Source: Liquidambar formosana
Taxonomy: Eukaryota > Streptophyta > Magnoliopsida > Saxifragales > Altingiaceae
Reading direction: 5' to 3'
Length of the DNA stretch: 64,000 nucleotides
NCBI GenBank assembly: GCA_039720395.1
Contig: CM077820.1
Location: 51,823,666 to 51,887,665 of the forward strand
In this document: in pieces, positions 1 through 12,649 of the stretch
Layout: each line of letters starts with the position of its first letter
How positions within the stretch are numbered: position 1 is the first letter of the stretch
Made by a program: the position numbers and the translations under genes
The notes under the pieces: generated by a model
Seen by the model: the letters and a program-made list of their open reading frames with translations, nothing else
What the model was told of the DNA's origin: nothing
Database searches by the model: none

Positions 1-552
1 AAACCAACATATTATGGGAGGTTAAAAGTAAATCATTTGGTTTATGCTAGTAAGACATTTGACAGTAAGAACATGTAACAAATTTCTACCAGGGAATTTT
101 TAGTTTGAGAACCGAAAGTTTAATAAGCATTGCTATCTCGTAAAACATAACTTACAAATAAAAGATCAGGGGCCCAGAAGTAAAAGGGTCCAAACCAATG
201 ACTTGTGCTGTCAATATTGAATGATCCATACTCATCCAATCACACTGATTTTTAATGTGGATGACTGGCCAAGGAAAGTTCATTCACTAATAGATCTTGG
301 ACAACCGTACATTCTCAGAAGAGTACTTAATGACCAACTTTCATGCTTGATGCACAGAAACAAGATGGCCCATTATCATTTATTTCCTCTCAGATTCCTT
401 CTCTTTTTAGTTTAACAAAATATTTTTTTGGTTGTTTAAAGGCCATCCAATTGGAAAAATATCATCAGACAACAATTTCATGGACCTATGAGAGCAGTCA
501 TTAAGCAACAGATGATAAAAGTCTGAAGAATTATTTTAGGAACTTCACCAAC

Positions 553-3500
553 CTGTATGTGGGTCTTAATAAATGCCTTTCCAATCAATGTTGCAAAAAA
601 GAACTTCCAAAACGGAACGCCAAATTGCCCACACATGATACCAGCAAGGTCAAATAGAGGGTTGGGCACCTGAAAGAAACATATATTTCAAATAAGAGAC
701 AGAAAGGGAGTACGGGTTAAAGAATTAGCTGCAATAACCAAGTTAGATATGAGGATGAACAATCCTACACTAATGTATGCTGTTTTTTCCCCCCTTTTCT
801 AGGTGATGACTACTTCCATTTTCTTTTTTGAGGGGTGTTTTTTTTTTTTTTTTTTTTTGTGTGGTTCAGAAGTTTTCTTGTTGATCCATAACCTTAAAAC
901 AGATCAAGGCATCAAAACAAGGGACAATAAATAAGCATATGTTTCCAAAGATGCTTTACAGCCTAACACAACCCCACCCCCACTGAAAACAAACACCTTC
1001 AGAACTGACTTCTGCCATAAGACAACAAAACAGCATAAATAAACAGGATGCATTTTATTGAGCTAATCTCATATTTTACTGTACTGCCATGCAAATAGGA
1101 AAGGGCAACCTCAATAATAAAAATAATCCCCCGCCCCCCCCCCCCCCCCCCCCCCTCCACCCAACCCAAAAAAAGAAAAAAGAAAGGAAAGAAAAAAACC
1201 CGGCTTTGTTTTAAATGAATGGAAAGATCACTTTCATAACTTGAAGAGTTACACTAGAAAAATGAAGAAAAACTGAATCTTAAATTACCGAAGCAAGCAC
1301 TAAAATTGTGAAGAAGTTCAGATGACGCGAGTGTAAAGAAGCCATAATTTGATTTGATTCAGGTGATTGGCTATGATTCCACTATCTTCTTTTGAAGAAT
1401 CCAATTCTTTCATGACTTCCAATTTGCTACCTGATATTCGAGCTGCATGTATGCATAAGTTAGCACAATTTCAAATATATAAAGAATTAATGCTGTTCAA
1501 ATATCAATTGTTTAATCTAATCCATTCTAACAAGGGCAAAAACCCTGAAAACATGGTTGGGATAGGTCCACAGACACACAATGAGTGACTACAAAGACAA
1601 AATATAATATGTAATTAAAAATTATTAGATAAGTATCAGCAAAATTTCAGGGGAAAAAAAAGTAATACAACTTTTTCGGTTATTACTTATAATTCAAACA
1701 ACACAAGCATCCAAGATAGCTACACTTCAACAACTGAAACTATGACCCTAAAAATCCACATCTAACCACAAACATACCTAATTAAGGTCTTAATTCAGGA
1801 TATCACATAACTAACTAAAAAGACCCAATGGGAGAAAACTAGACAAGGTTGTGCCAAAATTGTAATGAAAATTATGACAGAAAAGATCCTCATACAGTCT
1901 GCATCATTTGTAGTGCACCTTCAACATCTTTAACCTTTCCAACAAACTTTGTTACAAGTGTTCCAGGAACCATCAATGCCTTTAATAGCTTGTCTAAAGA
2001 AGCAGCCAACTTAACAAGAGTATTATCTCAGGAAATGGCTTCCAAGAAATAAATGAAACCGCAGGAAAACTTTGTATCTCCATACATCAGGCATTTCCAA
2101 GAAACAAATGAAACCACAGGAAAACTTTGTATCTCCATACATCACGCATTCTGTTTGCTAAAGCGTCCTTAATTAACTTGCACATTCATGCATGTGAGTA
2201 TGTACGTATGTTATCCATGTATATGTATATACACATTTTAATTGGTTAACCTAAAACTAGTACTACTATGAATAAGTGTCACTCTCTCTCACATGTGCAC
2301 GCGTGCACACACACACACACAGGGTAGTACTGATAAAACATAAAAGTACTTAAAATTGTGAATATTAATGGCTTAATGGGGATTTAATTCAAGCCAAGCC
2401 TGTATTCAAGAATTATGTAAAGAAGGTTGAAAACCTTTCCCTTGTGATATGTGAATTGATGAGGTCAAGCTACCATACTATCAACAGAATCATAAAAGGT
2501 TCAAATAAAACAGATTCACTATAAAAATTCAAAACACACATGCATTTGAGATGCAAAATAAGATCAGTGAATGGTTAGTTTTCTTAATGGGCTCTCCCCA
2601 CCAACAAATCCTTTATAACAGACAATATAAATAAAAGTAATTAAAAGTTATGAACATACTTCAAGAGTACAGTGCGAACAAATAAATCGGACTAATTACC
2701 AGCTCTAGATATGAAATATGGAGGAAGCTCTCCGAGTGCAGTTCCAATACCCCATAAAATAACCTCTAACTGAACCTGAGGCAAAATGCTACTGACTGGA
2801 ATCCGTGAACCATGTAGGGATGAAAACAATGGAGGGCCATAATCAGAGCAGTCTCTTTCCAGCCATGAAGGACCACTTTTTAACACAATTGTATCATAAG
2901 GGGCACTTTTTATGTCAACTCGGCCACAGTGCATGGCTTTTATTGTAAATAGAGCAATGTGTGGGCCCAAATACAGAACAAATGTGTGCAAACCAGATCC
3001 TGCAAAAAAAAAAAAAAAAAAAAAAAAAAGGTGGAGAGTTTCATCCCAAACCAGGTACAACCATACAACATTAAACAGTGAAAAGTCAAAGACGAATAAG
3101 AGATATGAAGCCCTAGGCCAATATGAAATCTGAAAAATTCCCCAGAAGCAGCCCAGTTGAGTAGCTTAAGATTATATAACATTCACAGACAAAAACTACA
3201 GGCATGACGAGTAACATCAAAATAAAAGAATCTATAAGTTCAATTAGTTTCTCTGTGGCAAAAAAAGCTGCATGAAACTAGATGCCTGCATCTAATAACT
3301 ATTGCAAATATCAATTTTAGAGGCAAATAACAAAAAACACACCATTCCATTAAACTGTCTCTACATGCATGTATGAGTCATGCATTCAGTTACGAAAAGA
3401 GAAATTACACAAAAAACCCATCCCAGTTACACTTCATTTCAGTTAAAATGGATCACATATTTAAGTCATAAGTTACCAAATTAATGTCTTTGGCAGAAAA

Positions 3501-5844
3501 TCGCTCAATTTTGGATTTTCACATCAGGTCCCCAAGTTGCACAAAGTACACAATCCACCGTAGTTGATGAAGGGAAAACGTCTACAAATTCAGGCTACCA
3601 TTATAATTTAGCTGCTGCTAATTCCATTTAGCATGCAACTCTCCATGACCAAGACAGTTTCAACACGTAAATAGATATGTGCAATGAAGTGTAAGAAGAG
3701 AAAAATAATCAAGCAGAAAACATGATATTTATTACCTTCTATCTTATGCCATTTAGGTACGGTACTAAACAAGCTTAAATATTTCTACCCTTTTCAAATA
3801 ATTTTGGATATTGAATTGAATGAATCTTTAACTAGGCCCTGCCTCATGATGAATTATTTAATTAATGATAAATTGAATTATAGTTATTAAGTATCAAAAA
3901 AATCCTGCCAATTTTTCTTGTGGTTGTTGAACAAAAAGAAATCTTGACAATTATCACGTTTCAGATAAAAAATTATAACATCTAAAATATTGATTAATAC
4001 CATCTATTAAAACTCAAATGAAGTTAGTTCTACAATCTTCTTCACAAAGAATACTTAAACAAATGGTACTATAGTAAGTGATAATCCCAAAGCACAGCTT
4101 TCATTTACCTAGACCAATTGACGATGCTACACCAAGAGCCAGCCACCAGAGTCCAAAACGGAGATAACGAATAAGCTCCTGAATATGCTGCAGTATCATC
4201 AACTACATTAATTCAAACAATTCAAAATAATTGAACAATCTTTCACAGAAGCATGTCCAAAATGGACCAGGAAGCATGAGTTCCATCAAAAGGATAAAAG
4301 CATAAAAACTAAAGTGTGTATTTTATCCTTCAAACCATATCCAATTAATTCATCAAAAAATCCAAGTAGCCACCATAATATTCTCATCGATTGGTTGCAA
4401 TGACTCAAAAGTACCAACCATTAATAAAATTACTAATTCAGATAGGGACATACATATCAAATTAGCATCCACAATTGCAACACACTATCATAGCAAAGCA
4501 ATTTAGATAAGTTTCTGAACCTAAATACCTTTTCATTTGGCTCACCGAGGGTCATACCCAGAACTCCAATACCCCCTGCTAGAGTACATAAAAGCAGAAG
4601 CCAACCACCTTTTGCAAAAGGGCATAATATTGGTCGCTGAAGACATTGAAAAACAGACAAACTAAAAAACTTTAATGTCTTAAAGGGCTGAGTTGTCAAT
4701 GTCAGATTTTCAAGTTCCTGTTGATGCTTCTCACGGAGCCCTATAAAAATAACCAGCCAATCGGTTAACGAGAATTTAGAGCATTTTCTCAAATTTCCAT
4801 AATCACTTATATTTTAATACGTGCATGTTTTTACTAAAGGAATGGCACAAAACAACAGAAGCAAATATTGAATCTAATAAAAATGCACCTTAATTAATAG
4901 AGAATTCATTAGTTGGTCATAATACTCAAAAATGAAAATTTGATCACAAAACTAGAGCTCAAAAGTGGTACCATTTTCAAGACCCAGTTATGACAATGTC
5001 AGTTTTGTTTTGTGTCAAGAACAACAATAGCTCTGGAGACAGATTTTTTCATTCTTACTTTTTTGGATAATTTAATAAATAAAAAATAGAATAGGCAAAA
5101 AGATTTACCCCGTACAAAGGAAGCGAATCCAAAAACTGTACAAAAGGCATCCAGTTCCATAAGCAATCCGAACCTTTCCAGACAAAATGTTTTCTAACAA
5201 GCCTAAGTTTTGACTCTACAATAGGTGATTCGATTCCATAAAAAATTCCTCTTTTCCTTTCCCTTCAAAGCATCCAAAATACCATGAGGCACCATTCTCC
5301 AAACCAAAGATGAATTGTTGCTATCGACCCTAATCCACCATCTCCCAACCGCTTGTTGAACCGTCTTGAGTTGTGAGATCATCCAGTGCCCCGAATCACA
5401 CACACGAACTTTCCGTTTGGTTACCGAGAAAACGCAGGGAAAACGTTTTACAAACAAGAACAAAAACTCCACAGCTCCACTCAAATGAGCCCAGACAACT
5501 ACTTAGCTTAATTGAGCTGAAATTTTTCTTCTCTCTTCATAAAAAGAATGAAATTTTAAATTTTACTTATCTTTTCCAACAAATTCTCAGCAACCAAACA
5601 GGGGGATTTTAATATAAAATCTAAAATTCAATGCTTTGGGCCCTAATTGGAAACATAAAATACTCAAATACACAAACATACCGATAAATAAATACATATA
5701 TATAGAGTGAAGGAGACACAGACAGAGAAACCATCAAAGAAAGAAACGGCAGAACATACCAGAGATGGTAACATAGACGACGCCTTGTGAAGGAACTGAG
5801 GAAGAAGAAGATGATGAAGGTGGAGGTTGAGTTTGGGAACCCAT
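553..5844 (-). CDS. KMS1: KMS1/VMP1-like vacuole membrane protein, 3' end outside window, one frameshift
   Basis: Multi-pass membrane protein of the VMP1/KMS (SNARE-associated/VTT) family; in Arabidopsis, KMS1/KMS2 act at the ER/Golgi in membrane organisation. Six exons are placed on the minus strand: 5760-5844 (start [12 protein letters not shown]), 4529-4740 ([20 protein letters not shown]), 4109-4187 ([20 protein letters not shown]), 2700-2999 ([19 protein letters not shown], then [20 protein letters not shown]), 1289-1442 ([17 protein letters not shown] to [11 protein letters not shown]) and 553-669 ([20 protein letters not shown] to [11 protein letters not shown]). All have GT..AG borders and phases agree, except that exon 5 is one base short: frame is lost after WLL, between 1334 and 1335, and a stop follows. 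The remaining C-terminal exons, roughly a third of the family length, are not visible at 1-552 and presumably lie left of the window. Family assignment is from memory and firm. Whether the missing base is real or a sequence error cannot be told here. Confidence 0.85.
1134..1155. repeat. Poly-C homopolymer in KMS1 intron
   Basis: An uninterrupted run of 22 C on the plus strand (poly-G in the sense of the KMS1 transcript) inside the intron between exons 5 and 6. Poly-T runs at about 839-860 and poly-A at 3003-3029 lie in neighbouring introns; the latter becomes a long T tract directly before the acceptor of KMS1 exon 4. Such tracts are prone to length errors. Confidence 0.85.
2041..2150. repeat. 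55-bp tandem duplication in KMS1 intron 4
   Basis: Two adjacent copies of a segment beginning TCCAAGAAA, at 2041 and 2096, differ at only a few bases. Both are intronic; no coding role is visible. Confidence 0.8.
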
Positions 5845-6342
5845 TGGGATGTCACATTCTACCACCACCTCCACCAATCGGTAAACCCTAGGAATACGCG
5901 ATGTGCCTGTGGTATTTGTAGAGAGAGAGCTCGAAATTGGAGAAAACCGGATTGGATCGAAAATCGAGAAAAAGTTTGAAGAAGCAGACAACAGAGGTAA
6001 TGATGAGATCTGAAGGGAATTTGGTGTGGGCGGTGACGCAGAAAACACGGCCTGCGTCACAATCCACCGCACAGCCCTGATTGTCCGCTGTGGACGCAAA
6101 GGATTGGGCCGGTGTAGTTGGGCTATTTGTGTGGGCTTGGCCCGCCCAATCAGAATTCAATACGAGTAGGGCTTGGACAGATGTTATGGCAACCCATTTA
6201 ATCCAAAAACCCAAATTCATATATATTTTTTATTTATAATTAATACTTTTTAATAAAAATAGTATTAGATTGATACGTAAGTTAACTTAAACTTATATTT
6301 TAATGATTAGGATTACTTTGAATAATTGAAAACTTGAAATGT
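5845..6342. other. KMS1 upstream region
   Basis: Region 5' of KMS1 (which reads leftward). I see no clear TATA box. The first 40 bases carry a CA-rich stretch that recurs at about 47577-47608 beside a KMS1 exon-1 remnant. From about 6160 rightward the text resembles the decayed hAT-like element found in full at 46576-47034. No convincing ORF. Confidence 0.5.
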
Positions 6343-6737
6343 GTTGGAAGTAGGAGCATGAAACATGTCTAGAAATTTTATTAGGGATAATGAACTAAAA
6401 GTGGGCCTAGCTTGAGTCCAAACCGAATCCAAAAAATTGAGTCCAGATTGGGTTTAGGATTGGGCAATCTGAATTTGGGTTGGGCTTATAAAAGAAATTT
6501 AAAACTTTGGGTCAAGTCTAATTTGACCACCCAATCTACTCAAGTTGCACCCTTAAATGATGCCGAAAAATATTGTTTCAATGGTCATTTTCTATGCACC
6601 AATGGTATGATAGCTTAGTAGTATTATTTTTTTATTTGCTGATTGAGCGATCTTGGGTTTAAACTTATGAACATGTATTGATACTCATTGTTGATATTAA
6701 AGGGTTTAGAGTAAGGGTAGATTCTATCAAAGAAAAT

Positions 6738-8397
6738 GATAAAGATGACGAATTGGCAGGACCAAACCATGTGCCGATTGGGGTGCAACATGCATTTTGA
6801 CAAAAACACCCCTTATCTCTGCAAAAGGATACTGACGCACTTAATAGAAAAATGAAAAAGGTGCATGCCTTGATCAGTGGTATGCTATTAAATACACTTC
6901 TACCTCTCTCTCTCTCTCTCTCTCTCTCCTTATCTTTCCATCTGTAACATCATTTGTTCTCTTTTTCTCTCTCTCTCTCTCTGTCTCTCTCTGTTTTCTG
7001 TCTCAATATAGCTGGAGAAAAAGCTAACACGGACAGGAAAGTTAACCACACTCTCTCTCTCTCTTTCTCTCTGTTATCTACGCATACCCACTCCATTCTT
7101 CTCTTCCTCTTCTTCTCTTTTACTCACTTTCGTCTCAATCACATCGCCGGTAACTGTAAAATTGGCGATAAAGGTTAGATCAAAGAAGTCGTGGCAATGT
7201 TCCAAAGCTCCGGTGTTTGTTGTTGGTGGTGAAGGGAATTTGGTTTCAAGCATTGTAGCCACCCAGATCTGCTTCTAATTCGAACTTACAAACCCATATC
7301 TACAAGTAGACAATGGAGGCTTGACGTGAGGGTCGCCCGAGGTGCTTACTAAGGTGGTCTAAGAAAGGTATGGTCTTTTGCTTCTTCTCCCTTTGTTTTT
7401 TCTTTCCCTGATTGTGGATCTATATGGATTTTTCACAAAATCAAAATAATTCAAAATAATTATCTTGAGGTTTAAGATAATTATTTTGGAAACTCCCAAG
7501 ATAATTAACAAGGAATAAAAATCTTGTTTTTTTCTCCCAAAATAAATTATTCCTTATCTTGATTTTTACGATTGCTTTTTTATTTTTTTATCTTATTTTT
7601 TGTGCTGTTGGTTGCATCATGAACAGATTTGTTTAAGGAGCTTGATGGGGTGTGATTTATGCAACCCAATACCATCGACGGCGAAGCAGGATCCTGCTGA
7701 TCTGTGCCACGTCTCTTCATCCTCTTTGTTTGAGCATACCGCAACAATATCTTTGACCATTTTCATTGCTGGTTAGATCTAATTTGGGTTTTGGGTTTGG
7801 TATTTTTTTTTTTTTTTTAAACTACTATTGGTTGTATCAACTAAATCAAGATAATTTTTTTCTTCTACATTTTTTTTAAAAAAATTTGAAGTGTTTTCTT
7901 TCACAAATCATGGTAATTATCTCGATTTTATAAGATAATTATCTTGGTTTTTCGGATAAGTATGTCGTTTCTTCATATAATTATCTTGAGTTTCTAGGTT
8001 TTTTTGTGTCAAAAATCTCAGTTTTCAAATAATTACATCGGTTCTTCAGATAATTATCTTGGTTCTGCTCTGCGTGCTCCTAGTTGCATGAACTTATGTG
8101 TTAATTTAATGATTTAATCTTGATATTTTTTTTTATACTTATCTTGAATTTTCTTGTAGATTTTCTTATCTTTTTTCCTAGTTCGGATCAAGTGATTTGA
8201 TTTTGCAAACTCAAAATCGGTGTAAAAATCTCCTTTTTTGAATTGGGCGTGATTTTCGGTTGGTTCTGCTGTGTGGTGGGTATTTTCGACATTACCTATA
8301 TAGGTGGTTTTTGAACGGACCAATCAGCTTCAAGGATGTTAGTCTTCCCAACATTTCGTCCCCAAATAGTGGTCCTATGTATTACTACTCTTTTATA
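6738..8397. other. Segment present in copy A only; no gene seen
   Basis: About 1.66 kb between the two parts of duplication copy A, missing from copy B. It holds (CT)n tracts at about 6904-6928, 6966-6982 and 7050-7075, and at 7440-8070 a loose series of palindromic AGATAATTATCTTG-like motifs. I find no terminal repeats or target-site duplication proving it is an insertion, so it could equally be a deletion from copy B. Confidence 0.5.
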
Positions 8398-11036
8398 AAT
8401 TGTCCCAGAAAAAAAAAACAAAAAATTGTCTTTTGCGCACCAATAATTCTTGTCCTATTGTTGTTTAGGAGTGTCGAATGGTAGAACTGTTGAAAGTAGG
8501 ACAAAAAAACAAAAAAACAAAAAAAAAAAAAAAACAAACTTATACGTTACCTGAATCACAACCAATGAGAAAGGAGTAAATTAGAAATGTGGAACAACTA
8601 TCCTTAACTATGACTAGGGTCCCTAACCTTTCCCATAAGTTAAACACTTCCCTAAAACCTATGAAAAAAGAAGAAGAATTCTCTGTAAACCTCTATAGCC
8701 TCTCTCACTCCCTCCCTTTTTTTTCTTCTCCCTTCCCACTTCATCACATTCTGCAGCCTCTTTGACAGAAACCCACCTTAACTATCACTCACCGTATCAC
8801 CCATCACCAAATCCAAATCCTGTTTCAACCCATCTCTTATGCCCATCCCTCACCATGCTACTCACAATGTTTTTCAGACAATCAGACCCATATCTCACAC
8901 CCACCGTCTTTAATTAAACTCCACTAGTATTTATATCTGCCTCCATTACCAGCCATCTACATTCTACACGGCAACTAGTCATCAACTCCAGCGAAACCTT
9001 CATCAATCACCTTCATCAACACGTACCCCTCAACACCACACTAGCAACTGTAGATCCATTGTGACCCCCATTAATTACCATCACCACTATTGCACCAAGC
9101 CACCAACATCATATTAGTTTGATCATTGTAGTCACAATCATCACTAAATTCACATTGTCCCACCATCTCAAGCTTAGTATTACCACCCTTAATTGCTAAA
9201 TGTATATTTACAAATATGGAAACAAAGTGCATGTACGATGCCCTCAAGTTTTTCCATCGGACTTGAATGACTTCTTGAAAGAAAAAAAAAAATTTGAAAG
9301 GTGTAATATACTTCCTTCTTTTCCCGGTTGCAGACTTACCTCGACACGGCCTATGGTAGGTAGATCTTCCCTTATCTAGTCATTTGTTATATCAAAGAAG
9401 TAGAGTTTCTGACTCCAAACCTCTTCTTTATAAAAGAGAATTCCTTTACAAAAGAGAAAAGACATCGCTGACTTTACCTTTTGAATGGGATGGTATTTTT
9501 GAGAAATTTTGAAGGAAGAACGGGAGACATATTTTTCAATTTTTTGAATACCTGTACTTGCTCTCTACCATAGGTACAATCCCTCTATCCTAACTAGTTA
9601 TTTGTTTCATCAGAGCGGTAGTCTCAAACTCTAAACCTTTTCCTTATAAGAGGGAAGAGATTTTATCTTTCTTAATTGATTTGGATGGCTTAAGAAATTT
9701 TGAAGGGCGGATCGAAGAAAATGAAGCCACCCTTTTTTGCCATCTGCAGTAGGATACTGTACAGTGTACAAAGACATTCAAGCTAATCCAATGAAATTTT
9801 TAATGGGTTCATTTTACCTGCACAAGTACAATCCACCAGGTGGTAAGGATTTTATGTCACGAGTTGGGGTCAAGAAAAAAGGGCCCCACCCTTCATTGCC
9901 ATCTCATGTAGGGTAGTCTGTAGTGTACAAAGACAAATTTATCCAATGACATTATTTCTTTGGATTAATTTTAGCCACCAACGTCATAGAGGATCAGAGC
10001 CGTCTATAATCAAACGTGGATTTTACTTCATGATTATCACAAACAACTCAAATTGATCACATTTCTCAATGCGATCACACGAGGGCAACCCAAACCATTA
10101 TTTATACAATTAGAAAGTAAAGTTAACAGTAGTTGTGCTTCCTTCTATTTAAATATTTTAGAAGCAACACAATACTTTTGTGGATCAAATAAAGGACCAT
10201 CTACCATTCTCATTGACTATCAGATCAATTCAAGAAATTATCTATATTTGTGTTTATATGACATATATTGAGTGGGTCACCCTTGATATATTATTATTAT
10301 TATTATACAATTAAAGAACTTAATAAAAAAATTAAGAGAAACTATTAAACAAATTGTTCTGAAAAAAATATTGGTACATTCATTTCTCGTGTTATATGTT
10401 AATCTATTATTATTTTCGAATGATTTTATTATTAGGGAAGAGGTGATAGTTGCAAAGAAGGTATGTGCTTAGTTGATGCAATTTTCAAAGGGAGTATTAT
10501 TTTTAATTAGGCAGCGGCGGCGTTACAAGCGATATAGCTCACATCCATGATTTAAATTAAGAATTTTAAAATCACAGATGTGAGTTCAAATGATATATTT
10601 TTTTTCTTCTTCTTCTTCTTTTTTTTTTTTTTTTTTTTGGTGGAAGACCAAATCAAATTTTGATCGATATAGAATGTGGGCGTCTGCCACCTTGAGGAAA
10701 AATTAGGTTTTTCCTTTTTGATAAGAATTGGTGAAGTTTAAGAATTTGTAAAATTGGTGAAGATAAAGAATTTCTACAACACAATTAAAATACTGAAAAA
10801 TTAGACCAGCCAAATTTGACTGAAAATTGGGCAACCGTTAAATAGACTTTCCAAAAATTGGCTATATATAAATTGTCCAATTTAATTTCTAATGCATTAA
10901 AATAATAGTAAAAATTTTGTGAAATTATGAAAATATGAAAATATGCACCAAGTAATATAACCGCTCAAAAAGGTTAAAACCTGCTTTCCACAGCAAAACA
11001 ATGAAACTGCATAGCTTTAAAGCACCACAATTATTA

Positions 11037-11211
11037 CCCAAGGTGGTTGGGCCACGTCAGCGTAAGCGGCTTGTGACTCCCAGAGATGAACTAAGTTGGA
11101 ATCCTATTGGAGACACCACACTGGAGAGGGCTTCTCTTCGTGAGACTCAACCCGGAATTGTGTAAACAATTTAACACAATTTTCATACAAAAAAAAAAAA
11201 AAAAAAAAAGC
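11037..11211 (+). mobile_element. SINE-like retroposon with 15-bp target-site duplication
   Basis: A 175-bp element ends in an A run of about 22 and is flanked by perfect 15-bp direct repeats GCACCACAATTATTA at 11022-11036 and 11212-11226. An internal GTTGGAATCC resembles a tRNA-type B box. Length, poly-A tail and duplication are what a tRNA-derived SINE predicts. It sits inside the part of copy A that copy B lacks. Confidence 0.8.
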
Positions 11212-11624
11212 GCACCACAATTATTAATCAATCAAGTAACTTTAGCCGAACAACATTGGGCCTATTTGGTCAAGTTCTCGTAAAATATTTTTTTCTAAAA
11301 ACAATCCATTTTTGGATTAATGGTATCAGTTTCCATTTCTATTTTCTTTTCTAAAAAACAATAAAAATAAAACCCTTGAAATTTTATGGTCAACATGTTT
11401 TGGCACATGAAATCCACATATGATTACGGACGGTTTGATCACTACACGGCCTAACTTTTCTTGGGCAAATTGTTCCTTGATCAAACATGTCTAATAAAAC
11501 GATGATGCGTGGATGAACCATTCCCGGATCAAACATGCTTGATAGTATTTTATAAATTTAGATTTAGAGGTATGCCAAACTAAATAGCAATCATGTAATA
11601 TAAGATGAAGTACCACTGCCATTA

Positions 11625-12086
11625 GGTTGGGATTTTAGTTGGATCTTACTGGTTTTTTTTTCCCCCTTAATTTGGTCATACCATTTTATATCTTAAAAAC
11701 ACAAATAGAAAAAGAAGACAAAATGATAAATAATTCAAGGCATACGTTGATTATATTTTATATATATATAGAAAGAGGGAGAAAGAGCACGAACAGTAAA
11801 ATAAAATTATAAAACATATATTGATTCTTAAAAAAGAAATAAAAGTCAAGAATCAATGATACACTGTCACGTGTAACATGTATAATTTAATAAGTATGAA
11901 AATATGTGGGCAGGTACGTTTGAATCGGTTTTTTTCTTTTAAAACCGCGAACCACCCACGAAACCGCAAAAAAATAAAATCCTAAATCACTACCCACCCA
12001 CCTCATCGGTTGAATCCACCCAATACCTTCGGATAGGGTCAAATTGGACGGTTTTTGCGGACCGAACGGTTCCGTGAGCACCCCTA
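11625..12086. other. Spacer between duplication copies; no gene seen
   Basis: AT-rich single-copy stretch with a short (TA)n near 11759. It ends in GCACCCCTAG, the terminal sequence of the hAT-like family at 46576-47034, so copy B probably begins at or within an old element. Confidence 0.45.
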
Positions 12087-12250
12087 GTTGGAAGTAGGAC
12101 CATGAAACATGTCTAGAAATTTTATTAGAGATAATGAACTAATAGTGGGCCTAGCTTGAGTCCAAACCGAATCCAAAAAATTGAGTCCAGATTGGGTTTG
12201 GATTGGGTGACCTGAATTTGGGTTGGGCTTATGAAGGAAATTTAAAACTT

Positions 12251-12649
12251 GGGAACGGCTATTGCAACCCCCCATTCCTATAAGCCCACCCCCATCCTTT
12301 AGGTTTTTAAGGTTTTATGCAAAATATAAAATGTTTTTATGAAAACCAGCCGTGATGTCCACTAGAAAACATCATTTTGAACAACTTTGCAGAAGAAAGT
12401 TTTTCCAAAATTTATCGTTTAGGTAGACTTTTTGGCAAAAAATGAAATAAAAGCTATAAATGGTTAAAAAGTATATTTAAACGATAGATTTTGGAAAAAC
12501 TTTCTTCTGAAAAGTTGTTCAAAATGATGTTTTCTAGTGGACATCACGGCCGGTTTTCATAAAAACGTTTTATATTTTGCATAAAACCTTAAAAACCTAA
12601 AAAATGGGGGGTGGGCTTATAGGAATGGGGGGTTGCAATAACCGTTCCC
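12251..12649. mobile_element. Mutator-type foldback MITE, 9-bp target-site duplication
   Basis: A 399-bp element with terminal inverted repeats of roughly 170 bp that begin GGGAACGG and fold the whole element into a hairpin with a short AT-rich loop near 12440-12475. Perfect 9-bp direct repeats TTAAAACTT flank it at 12242-12250 and 12650-12658. The paralogous site in copy A, near 6500, holds a single TTAAAACTT and no element, so the boundaries are exact. Long TIRs with a 9-bp duplication are typical of Mutator-like elements. It has no coding capacity. Confidence 0.92.

Larger units (their letters stand above)
6343..11624 (+). repeat. Segmental duplication, copy A
   Basis: This non-coding stretch aligns in direct orientation with 12087-16001. 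Shared landmarks include GTTGGAAGTAGGA at the left end, the block starting near 8560 (matching about 12990), the CA-rich block at 8740-9180 (matching 13200-13640), and the right end at CACTGCCATTA. Copy A has two stretches absent from copy B: 6738-8397, and about 10828-11283, which includes a SINE. No gene is supported inside. The many short substitutions suggest an old event. Confidence 0.8.

Noticed and set aside
221..415. 64-residue plus-strand ORF opposite the KMS1 3' side
   Set aside because: No family resemblance, no gene context, and length expected by chance in AT-rich DNA.
478..552. Extension of KMS1 exon 6 reading [14 protein letters not shown]
   Set aside because: TFIIC is tempting as the next KMS1 segment after an intron, but what follows does not match the family; the donor at 552 is good and the next exon is likelier off the window.
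2692..3182. Overlapping minus-strand ORFs with poly-Phe stretches
   Set aside because: The Phe runs are translation of the intron T tract next to the acceptor of KMS1 exon 4; only 2700-2999 is coding.
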